A DNA stretch of 64,000 nt from assembly GCA_047291315.1 (NCBI GenBank), contig JBDPYZ010000003.1, positions 95,989 through 159,988 on the forward strand, in the 5' to 3' direction. Every line of letters starts with the position of its first letter. Position 1 is the first letter of the stretch. Under the pieces are notes generated by a model, which made no database searches, had not been told where the DNA came from, and was given only the letters and a program-made list of their open reading frames with translations. Positions 50,954 through 61,324 of the stretch are shown here, piece after piece. The DNA is from Arsenophonus fragariae. Its GTDB lineage: Bacteria > Pseudomonadota > Gammaproteobacteria > Enterobacterales > Enterobacteriaceae. A program made the translations under genes and the position numbers.

Positions 50954-51682
50954 TTATTGACCTTGATTAGCGGCTATTTCAGCTTGGTCACCAAGATAGT
51001 AATGCTTGATGGGTTTCATATTTTTATCAAATTCATAGACCAGCGGAACAGAGTTTGGAATATTAAGTTCAAGGATCTCCTCTTCACTCATCTTATCGAG
51101 ATGTTTGACTAATGCCCGTAATGAATTACCGTGAGCAGCAATAATTACTTTTTCACCTTTGGCAACTCTAGGTTTAATCACCTCTTCCCAATAAGGGACA
51201 ACACGTTCAATTGTGGTAGCGAGACTTTCAGTGACAGGTAGTTCTGAGGGGGTCAAATTTGCATAACGAGGATCATTGTCGGGGTAACGCGGGTCATCTT
51301 TGGTTAATTCTGGTGGTGTGATTTTAAAGCCACGACGCCATAGTTTAACTTGATCGTCACCATATTTTGCCGCAGTTTCTGTTTTATCTAAACCTTGTAG
51401 CGCACCATAATGACGTTCATTGAGCCGCCAATTTTTTTCAACGGCTAGCCACTGTTGATCTATTTGATCTAAAATATTCCACAATGTATGAATAGCACGT
51501 TTTAAAACGGATGTATAAGCATAGTCAAAAACAAAACCTTCTTTTTTTAATAGCTGGCCTGCGTCTGTTGCTTCTTTTCGGCCTTTATCGGAAAGTTCAA
51601 CATCAGTCCAACCAGTGAATCGGTTTTCTTTATTCCATTTGCTTTCGCCGTGTCTTACTAGAACCAGCTTAGTTATTGCCAT
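50954..51682 (-). CDS. gpmA: 2,3-bisphosphoglycerate-dependent phosphoglycerate mutase
   Basis: GpmA interconverts 3- and 2-phosphoglycerate in glycolysis and gluconeogenesis. The 242-residue protein (250 in E. coli) opens MAITKLVLVRHGESKWNKEN with the phospho-His. It keeps RFTGWTDVELS, LNERHYGALQG with the catalytic Glu, and IIAAHGNSLRALVKHLD with the second His. The C-terminus is eight residues shorter. AGGAG lies before the ATG on the minus strand. It is intact. Confidence 0.96.
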   Translation of the reverse strand: MAITKLVLVRHGESKWNKENRFTGWTDVELSDKGRKEATDAGQLLKKEGFVFDYAYTSVLKRAIHTLWNILDQIDQQWLAVEKNWRLNERHYGALQGLDKTETAAKYGDDQVKLWRRGFKITPPELTKDDPRYPDNDPRYANLTPSELPVTESLATTIERVVPYWEEVIKPRVAKGEKVIIAAHGNSLRALVKHLDKMSEEEILELNIPNSVPLVYEFDKNMKPIKHYYLGDQAEIAANQGQ

Positions 51683-52250
51683 AGTTTAAACTCCTATTGG
51701 TACATTCATTAAAATCGATCTGAATTATTATATTATCCGTAAAATTGAATACCAAATGCAACTGGTGGTAGTTTTTGAATTGTAGAGTAAGATCTACACT
51801 GATTTAACCTGCTTACCATTAAACTTGCTGCTTAACACTGCAAAGATAGCCTATTTTGTTGTTTATATATTAAGTGTAGTGATATTAAAATAGCATTGGC
51901 CGGATAAGTCTGGTGCTAAAGGATTAAAGTTAATCAGTAATGGTAAATAATAGAATAGCCTTGATATTGAGTTTACTTATTAAAGAAATTCGTTGTTATC
52001 TATGAAGACACAATATCAAGCTCTAAAGATAATGGTTTTTTGCTAAAATAAACTTTTTAGTAAAATAAGTAAAAATTATGTTAATTCTTTATATAATAAA
52101 TTAATAAAAAACTAATATTAGAGAAAATTAATATTTACTCAGGTAGTCTATATAAAATACAGATGTAAATAAATTATTAATAATAGATTTTATGGTTATT
52201 GTATAACTATTTTTTAAATTATGTGTGTATATTTATATTTGTAACAAAAG
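51683..52250. other. Gene-free AT-rich stretch upstream of gpmA
   Basis: No frame of useful length or family likeness is visible on either strand over about 570 bp. It contains the gpmA promoter at its left end. E. coli has gal genes at this position; I see no trace of them here. Confidence 0.5.
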
Positions 52251-52252
52251 AT

Positions 52253-52288
52253 GAAAAAAATGGAGCCTTATGGCTCCAATTTTCCTTT
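52253..52288 (-). terminator. Strong hairpin terminator at the end of a transporter relic
   Basis: Perfect arms TGGAGCC (52261-52267) and GGCTCCA (52272-52278) flank a TTAT loop. On the minus strand the hairpin is followed by seven T, and on the plus strand by ATTTTCCTTTT, so it may act in both directions. The stop codon of the leftward relic lies in the loop. Confidence 0.75.
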
Positions 52289-52539
52289 TATAAGAGAAAC
52301 TTTTCCGTTAGTTTCAGGCACAAAATAGAATAAGACAATTAGTATAATAAAAAATACCAACCAGTATGTTATATTTCCATATATTAAGTATGTTTCCAAA
52401 TCGATTAGATAAAATATTCGTTTACCTATTATTAATGTATAGAGAATAAAATACCACCTTCAATACCTAGTAGGTATTGAGAATAGTCAAAGTCAATTTG
52501 TTCTTATAATAATTTATTTTCTATATTAATTTTAGACAT
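52268..52539 (-). pseudogene. Relic of an MFS sugar-transporter gene (both ends, middle deleted)
   Basis: On the minus strand ATG 52539 gives MSKINIENKLL, a stop, then FDYSQYLLGIEGGILFSI, like the first helix of a major-facilitator porter. Further left, in another frame, comes a final helix and tail WLVFFIILIVLFYFVPETNG, where VPET-x-G is the typical C-terminal signature of sugar porters, and then LEP-stop. About 400 codons between are missing. The identification rests on the PET motif and hydrophobicity, so the family is likely but the substrate is unknown. Confidence 0.5.
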
Positions 52540-53158
52540 AAATAATATGTAATTTTGTAATCTCTGTATAGTTAAACTATAATTAAATATGTATCTAAAT
52601 GTTTTTATTTTTTATATGTTATTGATTTTCATTAATTTAATTCATTTTAAAAAACGATCGTAAGTTAATAATTGATAGCTTTTATCGATTAATATTTTAT
52701 TTATAATCGATTAAAACGATTTGCTGTTTTAATATTTATATATATGATTTTAATCATTACAAGCTATAATTTATGTAGAATTTATTTTTGTTTTAGCTTA
52801 TACTTTAATCAAATCATCTATTTGATGAAAGTACGTATTGTTAAAAATAATTAAATAGTTTATATTTGGATATAATTTAACCACTAACTATTGTTTATAA
52901 ATATAGTTTATATATGGCTAATAGTTACTCGATATTTTGTTTTATTTAAGAGTGAGCATTTTACTTAACTTTATGATAAAAGTTTAAGGATTCACTTTTA
53001 TATATCGAAACGGTTATCTTTTTTATTTAAAAATTTAGTACTATTTTTTTCTATCATTTTTATGATGTGTGTAGTACTAAATTGCTAGTTTGGATCACTC
53101 GAAATGGCTCCTTAATGGGGCTTGTTAATTAGCTACGTAATTGAATAAAGGCCTTGTT
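52540..53158. other. AT-rich intergenic stretch before the first lipoprotein
   Basis: About 620 bp with very high A+T and no coding signal on either strand. Only its right end, with an AAAGG ribosome site, can be tied to the lipoprotein gene that follows. Confidence 0.5.
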
Positions 53159-53641
53159 ATGAATGTTAATTTCCAAAAGTGCGCTTTAGTATTTTGTGCT
53201 ATGTTTTTATTAAATGCTTGTTCTGTACCTGTGTCAAAAAAGATGAATAAAAAAGTGAATGATAAAACCGCGAGCCAAACTAATAAAAATAGTGCGGTTA
53301 TTGTCAACAACCAAATTAGTATTCCTGCGCGAAATTATATAGAAAAAAAAGGGATGTTATTTGATGGTATTACTATTGCTTCGTCAAATAATGAATGTGT
53401 TGACCGTTTTAATTTTTTAAAAGAAGCTAATGGAGGTGAATACCAACAATATTCTAATGATTATAATAAAATTAGCAGAGATTATACGTTTTTAAATGTT
53501 AATAAAAATATTATGGATAAAGATTCAAAAGAATTATTATCTATGACGTTGAACACTAAATTAGACACTTTATGCTCTAAAGTACAATTTTCTGGTTTTC
53601 AAAGCGTAAAAGAAAAAGTTAAAGCATTATCAAGTATTTAA
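53159..53641 (+). CDS. Small lipoprotein of unknown function, paralogue A
   Basis: I do not recognise this family. The 160-residue protein has a signal peptide with lipobox FLLNAC (Cys about residue 20), then a Lys/Asn/Ser-rich linker. A C-terminal domain (residues 62-155) holds NNECVDRFNFL, NVNKNIMDKDSKELLSMTLN and TKLDTLCSKV. Two Cys in the domain could pair. Start ATG 53159 has AAAGG seven bases upstream. It is followed by a strong terminator, so it is a single-gene unit. A paralogue at 58209-58643 shares the domain. Both stay intact while everything between them is decayed, which suggests selection. Probable location: outer membrane or periplasm. Confidence 0.82.
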   Translation: MNVNFQKCALVFCAMFLLNACSVPVSKKMNKKVNDKTASQTNKNSAVIVNNQISIPARNYIEKKGMLFDGITIASSNNECVDRFNFLKEANGGEYQQYSNDYNKISRDYTFLNVNKNIMDKDSKELLSMTLNTKLDTLCSKVQFSGFQSVKEKVKALSSI

Positions 53642-53658
53642 ATATTATTATTTTTTCC

Positions 53659-53688
53659 CCACCTTTAATTAAAGGTGGTTTCTTATTG
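53659..53688 (+). terminator. Terminator after lipoprotein A
   Basis: The perfect 20-base palindrome CCACCTTTAATTAAAGGTGG (eight-base stem, AATT loop) is followed by TTTCTTATT, 17 bp past the lipoprotein stop. Confidence 0.75.
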
Positions 53689-53730
53689 TGAATGTACTTG
53701 TTAGAGTAAATTAATTATGACATAGTTTTT

Positions 53731-56700
53731 ATGCAGCGGGAAAAAAGTAATAGCATAATGGTTACTTTTAATACAATTATTTTATCTCCTCTTTTTGTTT
53801 TCTACGTCAATAGCTAATGCATTCGAAAATGCTGAGATGTCTTATACTATCTCAGGTATTCAATCCTTAATTAATGATGCAAAAGATAGTAATAATATAG
53901 TTACTAAAGATAGCGCCGCATTTTTATCTCATGGAGAGACGTTTATATTTCCTTCTGAGCGCTTAAGTTTAGGAAATTATCCTTTAGAAATGTCACAAAG
54001 TCTTGAAATGAAGAGTAATAGCACCGATATGATTAATACTACTTTTTTACCTAATTTAGTCGGAGTTGAAACACCAATTAAAGACAAAACAGATCAAGCT
54101 TTAGCTTCAATTGCCAACCTGGTTGGCAATATTTTAGCAAATAGAAATGCGGTTGATGCTTCTATCGGTTATGCAAAAAGTATTAGAGAAGGTTTGGTTA
54201 ACCAGTGATTTAATGATTGGTTAAGTTATATGGTAGCGTTCGTATGTCTATCAGCAGAGATAGCGAATTTTTCGATGATTTTTATTACCTGTTATTGATA
54301 GCATAAATAGTCTGCTTTTACTCAATTAGGATTAAGAACAAATAAAGACAGAAATACTTTAAATTTAGGGCCAATATAGGGGCGATTGGATGTATGGCAT
54401 TAATACCTTCTATGACTACGCTTACTCTAAGCGGCAAAGCTTGGACCGATTATTTAAAATTGGCTGCTAATGGCTATTTTGGCTTAACTGACTGGCACTA
54501 ATCAAAGATATTTATAATGTATGATTATGATGAGCGTCCGTCAACAGGCTTTAATGTTCGCGCAGAAGCCTATTTACCTACTTACCTTAAACTTGGTGGT
54601 AGTATCAAATATGAAAAATATTTTGGCAAATGAGTCCATCTTGAATACCGGTGTCGATTTAGATAAATTAAAAGACGGCTCTTATGCATTGACATTAGGG
54701 ATAAATTACACGCCAATACCATTAATAACCTTGAAAGGGGAGCATGCGGCCGATGATCGTTGGCATGGATGTTATTTATCGTTTTGGTGTTCCCTTGTCA
54801 CAGCAGCTAGATCCTGATGTCGTTGATGCAATGCTTAGTTTGAGTGGTAATAAGTATGATTTTGTCGATCGTCATTATGATATTGTTATGTAATATCGGA
54901 AACAGAAATTAATTAATATTTGAAGGAAGAAGCAAAAGAAATGTTTATTGTTCCTGCTACCATTAATAAAACCAAATATGGTTTAAAAAAATCAACTGGA
55001 CAGTCTCGCTTAACTTTATTGTCAATGGTACTCGTTATCAGGTCATTTCACCGACGCAATTAAAAATTATCTTGCCGGCTTATGTTTACAAAAAAAGTAA
55101 TGTCGTGCAAGAATATCAAATTAGTGCTGTGGAGATAGATAATAATGATAATGAATCGAACAGAGCCGCTACAATAATACGAGTAAAACCTTCCAAAATG
55201 TGGTTAATGATTTAATTGTCGAGCCTAATGCAGCTTTACCTGCTAATGATCGGGATCGTCTTACTAATACAGCAGTGATCACCAATGAAAATGGGCAACC
55301 TTTGAGTCATCAAGTGATTACTTTTCATGTTGATGGATAAAAAAAACCGACGGTCAATCGAGTGTAACATAGTATAGCGGTAGTCACAGTGCAAGCAATG
55401 GGGAGAGATAACAGCAACAACCGATAGCCAAGGAAAAGAGGTTATTTATGTATCGAGTAAAAGTGGCGCGAGAAGCCACTATTACTATAGCGATGGAAAA
55501 CGGTGACTATAGAAATAGCCCAATCAAATTTAGCTCTGATCGAAATACAGCTTAGCTTGCTAAGCTAAATGTTACTAAGGATAAAGCATTAACCTGATGG
55601 CAAAGAGAAGAATATGCTGTATGCACTGGTGACTGATCAATATGGTAATGTGGTACCTAACGTTGATGTTATTTTTACTGTTAGTAAAGGCGCATTAATC
55701 AACACGGTAATTGGTAGAACCGGTAACGATGGGAAAGCGATGGCTAAGGTAACTAGTAGAAAAGCGGGGCTTATACTGTCACAGCAAAAGTTAATGACAA
55801 AACAACTAGCAAACAGACCACCTTTATATCAGATGAAACAACGGCGGAAATTACCGATGCCAATTTGGTGATAGATCCGGATAACTCACCGGCAAATGGA
55901 AAAACAGCCAATGTTGTTACTCCTACGGTAACTGATGCAGAAGAAGAATATTGACGTTATCTTTATCGTAAGGGCAGGTGCGAATATTGAGACGGTAAAA
56001 GGTAAAACGGATACGGATGGTAAAGCAATTACCAAGGTAACTAGTAAAAAGGCGGGCACTTATACCGTTAAAGCAAAAGTTAATGACAAAGAAACTAGCA
56101 AACAAACCACCTTTGTGGCTGATAGCAGAAGTGAAGCATTGGCTGAGGTTTAATTAGATGGTAATATAATTGAGAAAGTGGCCAATGGTAAAGATATTTT
56201 CACTTTTATCGCAGTAGTAAAAGATGTGAATGGCAATCTTGTGCCAGATGCAGAAGCTGAATGGCAACAAGATAGAGGAATACATTGCCAAAATTGGCGA
56301 GCAGTAAAAGCGATGCTAAAGGAGAAGCTAAAATTGACTTAAAGAGTACAACTAAAGCTGTTGAAAAGATCCAAGTGAGTGCACAATTAAAAGGTAGTAA
56401 GACAAAAAATGCGCATAGAAAAGTGAGTTTTGTTGTCGATCCTTCAACCACTAAAGTCCAACTTAAGTCATTAAAGCAAAATAATATTGTGTCTGCAGAT
56501 AACCAATCAGAATATCCATTTGAAATTAGCATGACTGATACTAATGGTAATGTTTTTAAAGGTTATGCTTTAGACGTTTTAATTCCAGAATTAACGCTTA
56601 GTAAGAAACTTACAACCGATAATTTAGGTAAAGTGAAGTATTCACCGAAGAGTTATCAGGCAGGAAAGTTTGAAGCAAAGGTGACTTCGTCTACTAATGA

Positions 56701-56761
56701 TAGAGTATCTAACAAGATAACCATTAAGTATACGATCACAACATTGTCATCATCTCATTAA
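53731..56761 (+). pseudogene. Invasin/intimin-like inverse autotransporter, disrupted
   Basis: A decayed adhesin of about 1000 codons. After a broken signal peptide (LFSTSIANA-FENAEM) comes a helical N-terminal region (ASIANLVGNILANRNAVDAS), then pieces of the inverse-autotransporter barrel: FTQLGLRTNKDRNTLNLGPI, YLKLAANGYFGLTDW, YDERPSTGFNVRAEAYLPTY and ALTLGINYTPIPLITLKGEH, ending QQLDPDVVDAMLSLSGNKYD. Big-1-type Ig-like repeats follow (VEPNAALPANDRDRLTNTAV, VTDQYGNVVPNVDVIFTVSK) and a last longer open stretch 56285-56761. At least eight stops or frameshifts occur. Such proteins anchor in the outer membrane and bind host cells. The exact orthologue is uncertain. Confidence 0.85.
55614..56153 (+). 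repeat. Tandem Big-1-type domain repeats inside the invasin relic
   Basis: Two adjacent domain copies (about 55614-55850 and 55935-56153) are alike in protein and DNA: GNDGKAMAKVTSRKAG then VTAKVNDKTTSKQTTF in the first, and DTDGKAITKVTSKKAG then VKAKVNDKETSKQTTF in the second. They mark recent domain duplication before the gene decayed. Confidence 0.7.
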
Positions 56762-56801
56762 TAGTAAATTTATTGATTGTGAGATAGATATGGAGTTTTC
56801 A

Positions 56802-57682
56802 ATGAAAAAAATAGCACTCGTTATATCAATGTTGTTTTTCTATACCGGCAAGTGCATTAGCTCTAGAATGTGAGGCTTTAAATAGTTCTGAGTCGAAATA
56901 TCATTAAACTATAGCTGTAAATTATGTTTTGATCCCTAAGGATTCTAAAAATGGCGAAAAGATCTGGATATTTGAACTGTTCAATAGAAATGTAGAATTT
57001 ATTTCTCAGGAAACAGAACCAGTTTATTTTTATTATTTTCCAGAGGTAGATAAGTTAAATATTCCAAAAGGAATGAAATTTGGCATAACTTATAATGGTC
57101 AAGATACTGATTTGGATCCTAATATAAAAGAGATAAATAAAAGAATAAAACCTAATACAACAGTGATAGCTAATAAGCCGGAAAGAGGAACAGTTCAAGT
57201 AAGGCTTTATATAAAGATGGTGACATTGATTCAAGTCATTTTTCTGGACAACTAAACCATTTATCAGCTTGACGGTAAAGGCGGTTTAAATAATGCTCCG
57301 TAGATTTAGTCTAACTAAATTAGATAATATTACTGAAATTGAGTGTGATTCTAACTATTTCTGGCGCAACTTTATAACAATTATCTAATATTGAATTAAC
57401 GAAAAAATAGTGGAAATTGGCAATTTAAACTTAACTTGCTATTCCCATAATAAAAAATTAAATCTTAATCAAAAACGCGTTACGCTAGATCTTTACCCAA
57501 ACATCACAAAATCTACCGACAAATTTACCACTAATTTAGACGGATTAAATTTTATATTTAACATTAATGGTAAGGAGTTAAAACCTAATAATGGTATTAA
57601 TAATTCCAAAAAGATAACATTATCACTTAATGATAGTGGTAAAGCTGATATAAAAGTGGATGAGCTATTTAAATTAGATTAG
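56802..57682 (+). pseudogene. Secreted protein of unknown family, disrupted
   Basis: I cannot assign a family. ATG 56802 starts a signal peptide MKKIALVISMLFF; after a one-base frameshift it continues IPASALALECEALNSSES, then a stop at about 56908. Open pieces follow: VNYVLIPKDSKNGEKIWIFE to LFLDN-like sequence (to 57255) and IGNLNLTCYSHNKKLNLNQK to DELFKLD (57410-57682). The pattern is that of a beta-rich exported protein with few Cys. It lies 40 bp after the invasin relic and was probably co-transcribed with it, so a role as a partner or second adhesin is an inference. Confidence 0.55.
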
Positions 57683-58208
57683 TAGGTATCAGGTCAGGAT
57701 TGTCTATATAACTTTACTACCTCAATAATTACGCCCCAAAAAAATCAATATTGAATCAAAATTAAGGTTAATAAAAAAAAATTGTGAGAAATCGCCATAA
57801 AGATTTTTATCAATGAGTAGTTATTATAAGTGACATTAGTGAAAGAGCTATCTTTCATTAGTAATGGATAAGGATATTTAGTAAGTTTAAGGATGTAAGC
57901 AATATTTTGAGTGTGGAAAAGGAAATTTACACTAATCTAGTGAAAGTGAGGGAATAATAATATTGCCAATAATTATTATTTTGATGTTACAAATAATTAA
58001 GCTTATTTCAACTGAAATAACAGTTATCAGGACGAAGTTAACAGTCGGGGATGGCAACCTATATTTTAAAGCCACGGTTATTAATATGAGAGTTAGATCG
58101 CTTTATTAAGCGTTAGATAAAAAAGTTGTTTACTTCTTTTATAAGTTAATTTATCATGAGTGACTTCGTGTAGATAAAAGAAAATAATATTTTTAGGATG
58201 TCAATGAC
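57683..58208. other. Gene-free stretch before the second lipoprotein
   Basis: About 530 AT-rich bases with no readable frame and no hairpin of note. It may include eroded coding sequence from the gene upstream. Confidence 0.5.
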
Positions 58209-58643
58209 ATGACGTACAATAAAAAAAATCTATTTAGTGTATTATTAGCTATTATGTTGTTGACTGGATGTGTTGGTCTCACTAAAAAAAATAGCAATAT
58301 TGATAGCCAAACAGCTGCTGTTGAATCTCCAGTCGATAAATCTGGAATATTATTTAATGGTATTATTATTTCCTCAACAAATAACGAATGTATTGATCAC
58401 TTAAATTTACTTAAAAAAATAGAACCAGTTAAATATCAAAAATATATTAAAGATTACGTTAGGATTATGGATGATATTAAATATTGGAATGTTAATAAAA
58501 ATATTATGGATAGTGATTCAAAAAATCTGTTAGCTATGGCTCTTAATACCAAACTTGATTTACTATGTGCAAAGGTAAAGTATAATAGTTTTGTTAGCAC
58601 TAAAAAGAAAATACAGAAGTTAGTTGATTCATACCAGAAATAG
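58209..58643 (+). CDS. Small lipoprotein of unknown function, paralogue B
   Basis: The 144-residue protein has a signal peptide and lipobox MLLTGC (Cys about residue 21), a short linker and a C-terminal domain. The domain aligns along its length with paralogue A at 53159-53641. Shared blocks include ILFNGI or MLFDGI, STNNECID or SSNNECVD, and NVNKNIMDSDSKNLLAMALN or its A counterpart. TKLDLLCAKV is matched by TKLDTLCSKV. The two domain Cys are conserved. The ATG is preceded by AGGATG with acceptable spacing; ATG 58204 leads only to a stop. The function is unknown. It faces a decayed modE on the opposite strand. Confidence 0.82.
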   Translation: MTYNKKNLFSVLLAIMLLTGCVGLTKKNSNIDSQTAAVESPVDKSGILFNGIIISSTNNECIDHLNLLKKIEPVKYQKYIKDYVRIMDDIKYWNVNKNIMDSDSKNLLAMALNTKLDLLCAKVKYNSFVSTKKKIQKLVDSYQK

Positions 58644-58724
58644 TTAATTTTCTGTTATATGCATGATATTAGTATCAATTTTTTATATATTTTTATCAAA
58701 TTAATCTGATGTTAAGATAGGCAA

Positions 58725-59340
58725 TTATTGTGGTATTGGGACAATGATGTGGTTAGCAGAAAAAATCACCGTCACTTTACAGCCAATTTTTATCTTTTGC
58801 ACTGCTATTTCTTAATTCGATATGGTAGAGCAAAGTAATAGCCCATTCTCTAGTTTCACTGTCATCTCACTATCTTTATGATCTTTTTCATACTGTACCT
58901 GTTACTATATTATCGGCTACAGGGATTGTTGTTTGTTTTGGCAGCAATTTTATTGCGGGAGCTTTAAGCAGAATTAAAACTTCTTTGTCGGCTGTTAATT
59001 GTCATCGTTTGATACTTTGCTTGGTTAATGATGGATTTATAATAGTGTTACTATTAGTTAACTTAATTTTAATATTTTGTTGGATCTGTTTTAATAATTA
59101 TATAGTTGCAATAAACGCTCTCCGTAAGGCGTTAAAATGGTACCACTGCCACCTTTACCACCTGCTGTACTGGCACAAGTAGCGCTTTATCGGCTAATTG
59201 ATTCATTTTGTTTATTGCATGCCAGCCAATTGTGCTGTTTGATTGCTCGAACCGGAAGATTTTATATATTTGAGTAATTTGATCTGTCACGCATCAGTAA
59301 ATAGTCGATCATGAGGTTTTAAGGTTAAGAAAATATCCAT
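58725..59340 (-). pseudogene. modE: Molybdate-dependent transcriptional regulator ModE, disrupted
   Basis: ModE represses molybdate uptake genes when molybdate is bound. On the minus strand from ATG 59340: DIFLTLKPHDRLFTDA, a stop, QIKLLKYIKSSGSSNQTAQL and, after frameshifts, AINKMNQLADKALLV and GGKGGSGTILTPYGERLLQL (N-terminal winged helix). Then come the molybdate-binding pieces KEVLILLKAPAIKLL and QKIKIGCKVTVIFSANHIIV, ending at TAA 58725. Part of the linker between the DNA-binding and first molybdate domain is missing. Its place next to acrZ, divergently, is the E. coli order. Confidence 0.85.
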
Positions 59341-59643
59341 CAAAAATAGCCTTATTAGCCTAAACACTGTTAATTAATTTATTGCTTCGTATTATATCAA
59401 ATAGTGAGGATAGAATGAAGACTTGTCCATTGTTTCTAATAAATATCTGCTGATAGAGATTAATACTTTAAAATTTATTAATTTCTGTCACTAATCGTAC
59501 TATTGGCGTAAAAAAAATGAAAATATCTAGTCCCAGCCTTCAAAATAGAAAATAAATAGAATAATCTAGATTATAAGGTTATTATTTAGTTATATTTCTA
59601 TTTTATGTGATAGAACGAACCATTATTTTGCCGAGTATATCTA

Positions 59644-59810
59644 ATGCTGGATATTTTAAAAAGTATGTTTTTCGCACTGTGTATGGTGCCTATTGTGATA
59701 GGCGGATTATGTTATTAATTTACCGCATTGGCCAGCTTTTCAACTTATTGTCGAAGGCACAGAGTTCCCTTACTCAAAGAAACAACATTAATTCGTTTAT
59801 CTTCTCTTGA
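59644..59810 (+). pseudogene. acrZ: AcrZ-like small membrane protein, frameshifted
   Basis: AcrZ is a single-helix partner of the AcrB efflux pump. The frame from ATG 59644 reads MLDILKSMFFALCMVPIVIG, close to the E. coli start MLELLKSLVFAVIMVPVVM, then stops after GLCY. The other frame continues LLIYRIGQLFNLLSKAQ, matching the family tail (LGLIYGLGEVFNIFS). One frameshift near 59705 explains both. modABC, which follow acrZ in E. coli, are not present. Confidence 0.75.
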
Positions 59811-60179
59811 TAGTTAGCCAAAATTTTTGGCATTACCTGAGAAAGAGTTTTATGCTTTTTTAGGCGCTTTATTATTTATTTTTAATTTGAGGAACATATT
59901 TAATTTAAATATGATAGATGCGTCAATTGCCTCGCAGTGCTCTATTTTTAGCTCTTAATTATTTGATCTGAAAAAGCTTAATCTCTTACGGATACCAAGT
60001 TTTTAAATAAAATAATCCTTTTTAGCTTAAAAGTATAAATAAACTATAAAACTGTTAATTGACTTAGTGATTGATAAAGCGATTTTTATTTCTAACTGTG
60101 AAAAAATCGCTTAGTTGTTATTTGATATCACTATAAGTTCATTTTTCTTTTTCTTTTATTTAGCTTAAGGATAATTATT
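59811..60179. other. Non-coding or decayed stretch between acrZ and the alcohol dehydrogenase relic
   Basis: There are a few hydrophobic coding-like fragments (for example EFYAFLGALLFIFNLRNIFN near 59843-59905) but no assignable gene. It could be an old relic. Confidence 0.4.
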
Positions 60180-61221
60180 ATGCTGCCATCAACTTTTTGC
60201 ATTCCTACTATTAATGAAATTGGCAGGGTGTGTTTAGTCGAAAAAGTAACAAGAGTTTTTTTACATAACAAGATTAAAAGTCATCTTTTTACTGATGCTA
60301 AATTGGTGTCATCGTTAGAAATCGCAAAACAGTCGATCGATTGTTATGAACAGGAGCAGATTGATTGTATTGTTTCAATTGGTGAGGGGGCTGTCTATAC
60401 TCATGCTAAGGCAATGATTTATTTACAATCTCATCAATCCATTTTTATTAGTGATAATATTAAAAACCATGGCCTTTAATTACCATCAATACAACTTTCG
60501 GCTCAAATATCGATAATTTTAATCCATTAATTGATCAATTTTGCTATTACTGGATCACGCATTACACCATTACTGTCAGTGACTGAGCCGGAATTAATGC
60601 TAGGTTTATCAAGTGAAATTTATTGCTGTTTAGGCATGAACTCTTTAACCTATGCAATTGAAGCTTATGTTTTAACAACGGCTAATCCTGTTACTGCTGC
60701 ATGTGTTTTGAGTGCTATAAAAATATTGAGTAATGCTTTACGCCGAGCGGTTAATTATTCATTAGATCTCAGGCTCATGAAAATACAATATTGCGTATGC
60801 CCAGTTTTTAGCGGGTATGGCTTTTAATAATGCTTCACAGGGATATGTACAGACATTAGCACTGGCAAGTGAGCTATTTTTATAATCAACTGTTAACAAC
60901 TTACAATGCCGTTTTGTTGCCCCAAGTGCAAGTTTTTAGTCTTAAGGAAATAGCGAAAAAGTTAAAAAAATATTGCTGGCGCAATGGGTATTCGTGTTAC
61001 TCATATGACCGATCAACGCGTGGCAGAAGCTTGTATTGCTGAAATAAGGCGGCTAAATTGTGATCTTGGTCTTGCCTTCAGGACTGAGAAGATTGAATGT
61101 TCAGGATAGTGAGTTAGCTAAATTAGCTAAATCAGCATTACAAGAGTGCTTCCGGTATGACTATAATCTTGTTCAGGTTAATTTGACTGATTTGATCGCT
61201 ATTTACCAATCAGCAATGTAA
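60180..61221 (+). pseudogene. Iron-containing alcohol dehydrogenase (YiaY-like), disrupted
   Basis: This resembles type III Fe-dependent alcohol dehydrogenases. ATG 60180 opens MLPSTFCIPTINEIG. The NAD-binding stretch reads CIVSIGEGAVYTHAKAMIYL where the family has SLGGGSPHDCAKG. After a stop and frameshift come ITPLLSVTEPELMLGL, MNSLTYAIEAYVLTTANPVT, and then FLAGMAFNNASQGYV in another frame. The C-terminal LGLRRLNVQDSELAKLAKSA and LTDLIAIYQSAM end at TAA 61219. Segments holding metal-ligand His residues are partly deleted. E. coli YiaY is the closest I can recall, but FucO or EutG relatives are also possible. Confidence 0.8.
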
Positions 61222-61324
61222 TATTTGTGTTATAACTAATTATTGTTAGAGAATTGTGATCTTTGAATTATATTAATAAGTAGGATAAGTACAGTAACTA
61301 AGTGGATCGGAGGTGGTGAGATTT

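Noticed and set aside
55614..56153. Repeats as a possible CRISPR array
   Set aside because: Units are about 300 bp, protein-coding and diverged; no short direct repeats with unique spacers exist in the window.
58985..59182. Hydrophobic plus-strand frame, first taken for a membrane-protein relic
   Set aside because: The opposite strand reads as ModE, which explains the region better.
59607..59810. 67-codon plus-strand frame as a complete gene
   Set aside because: Its second half is the frameshifted tail of acrZ and its first half is out-of-frame sequence.
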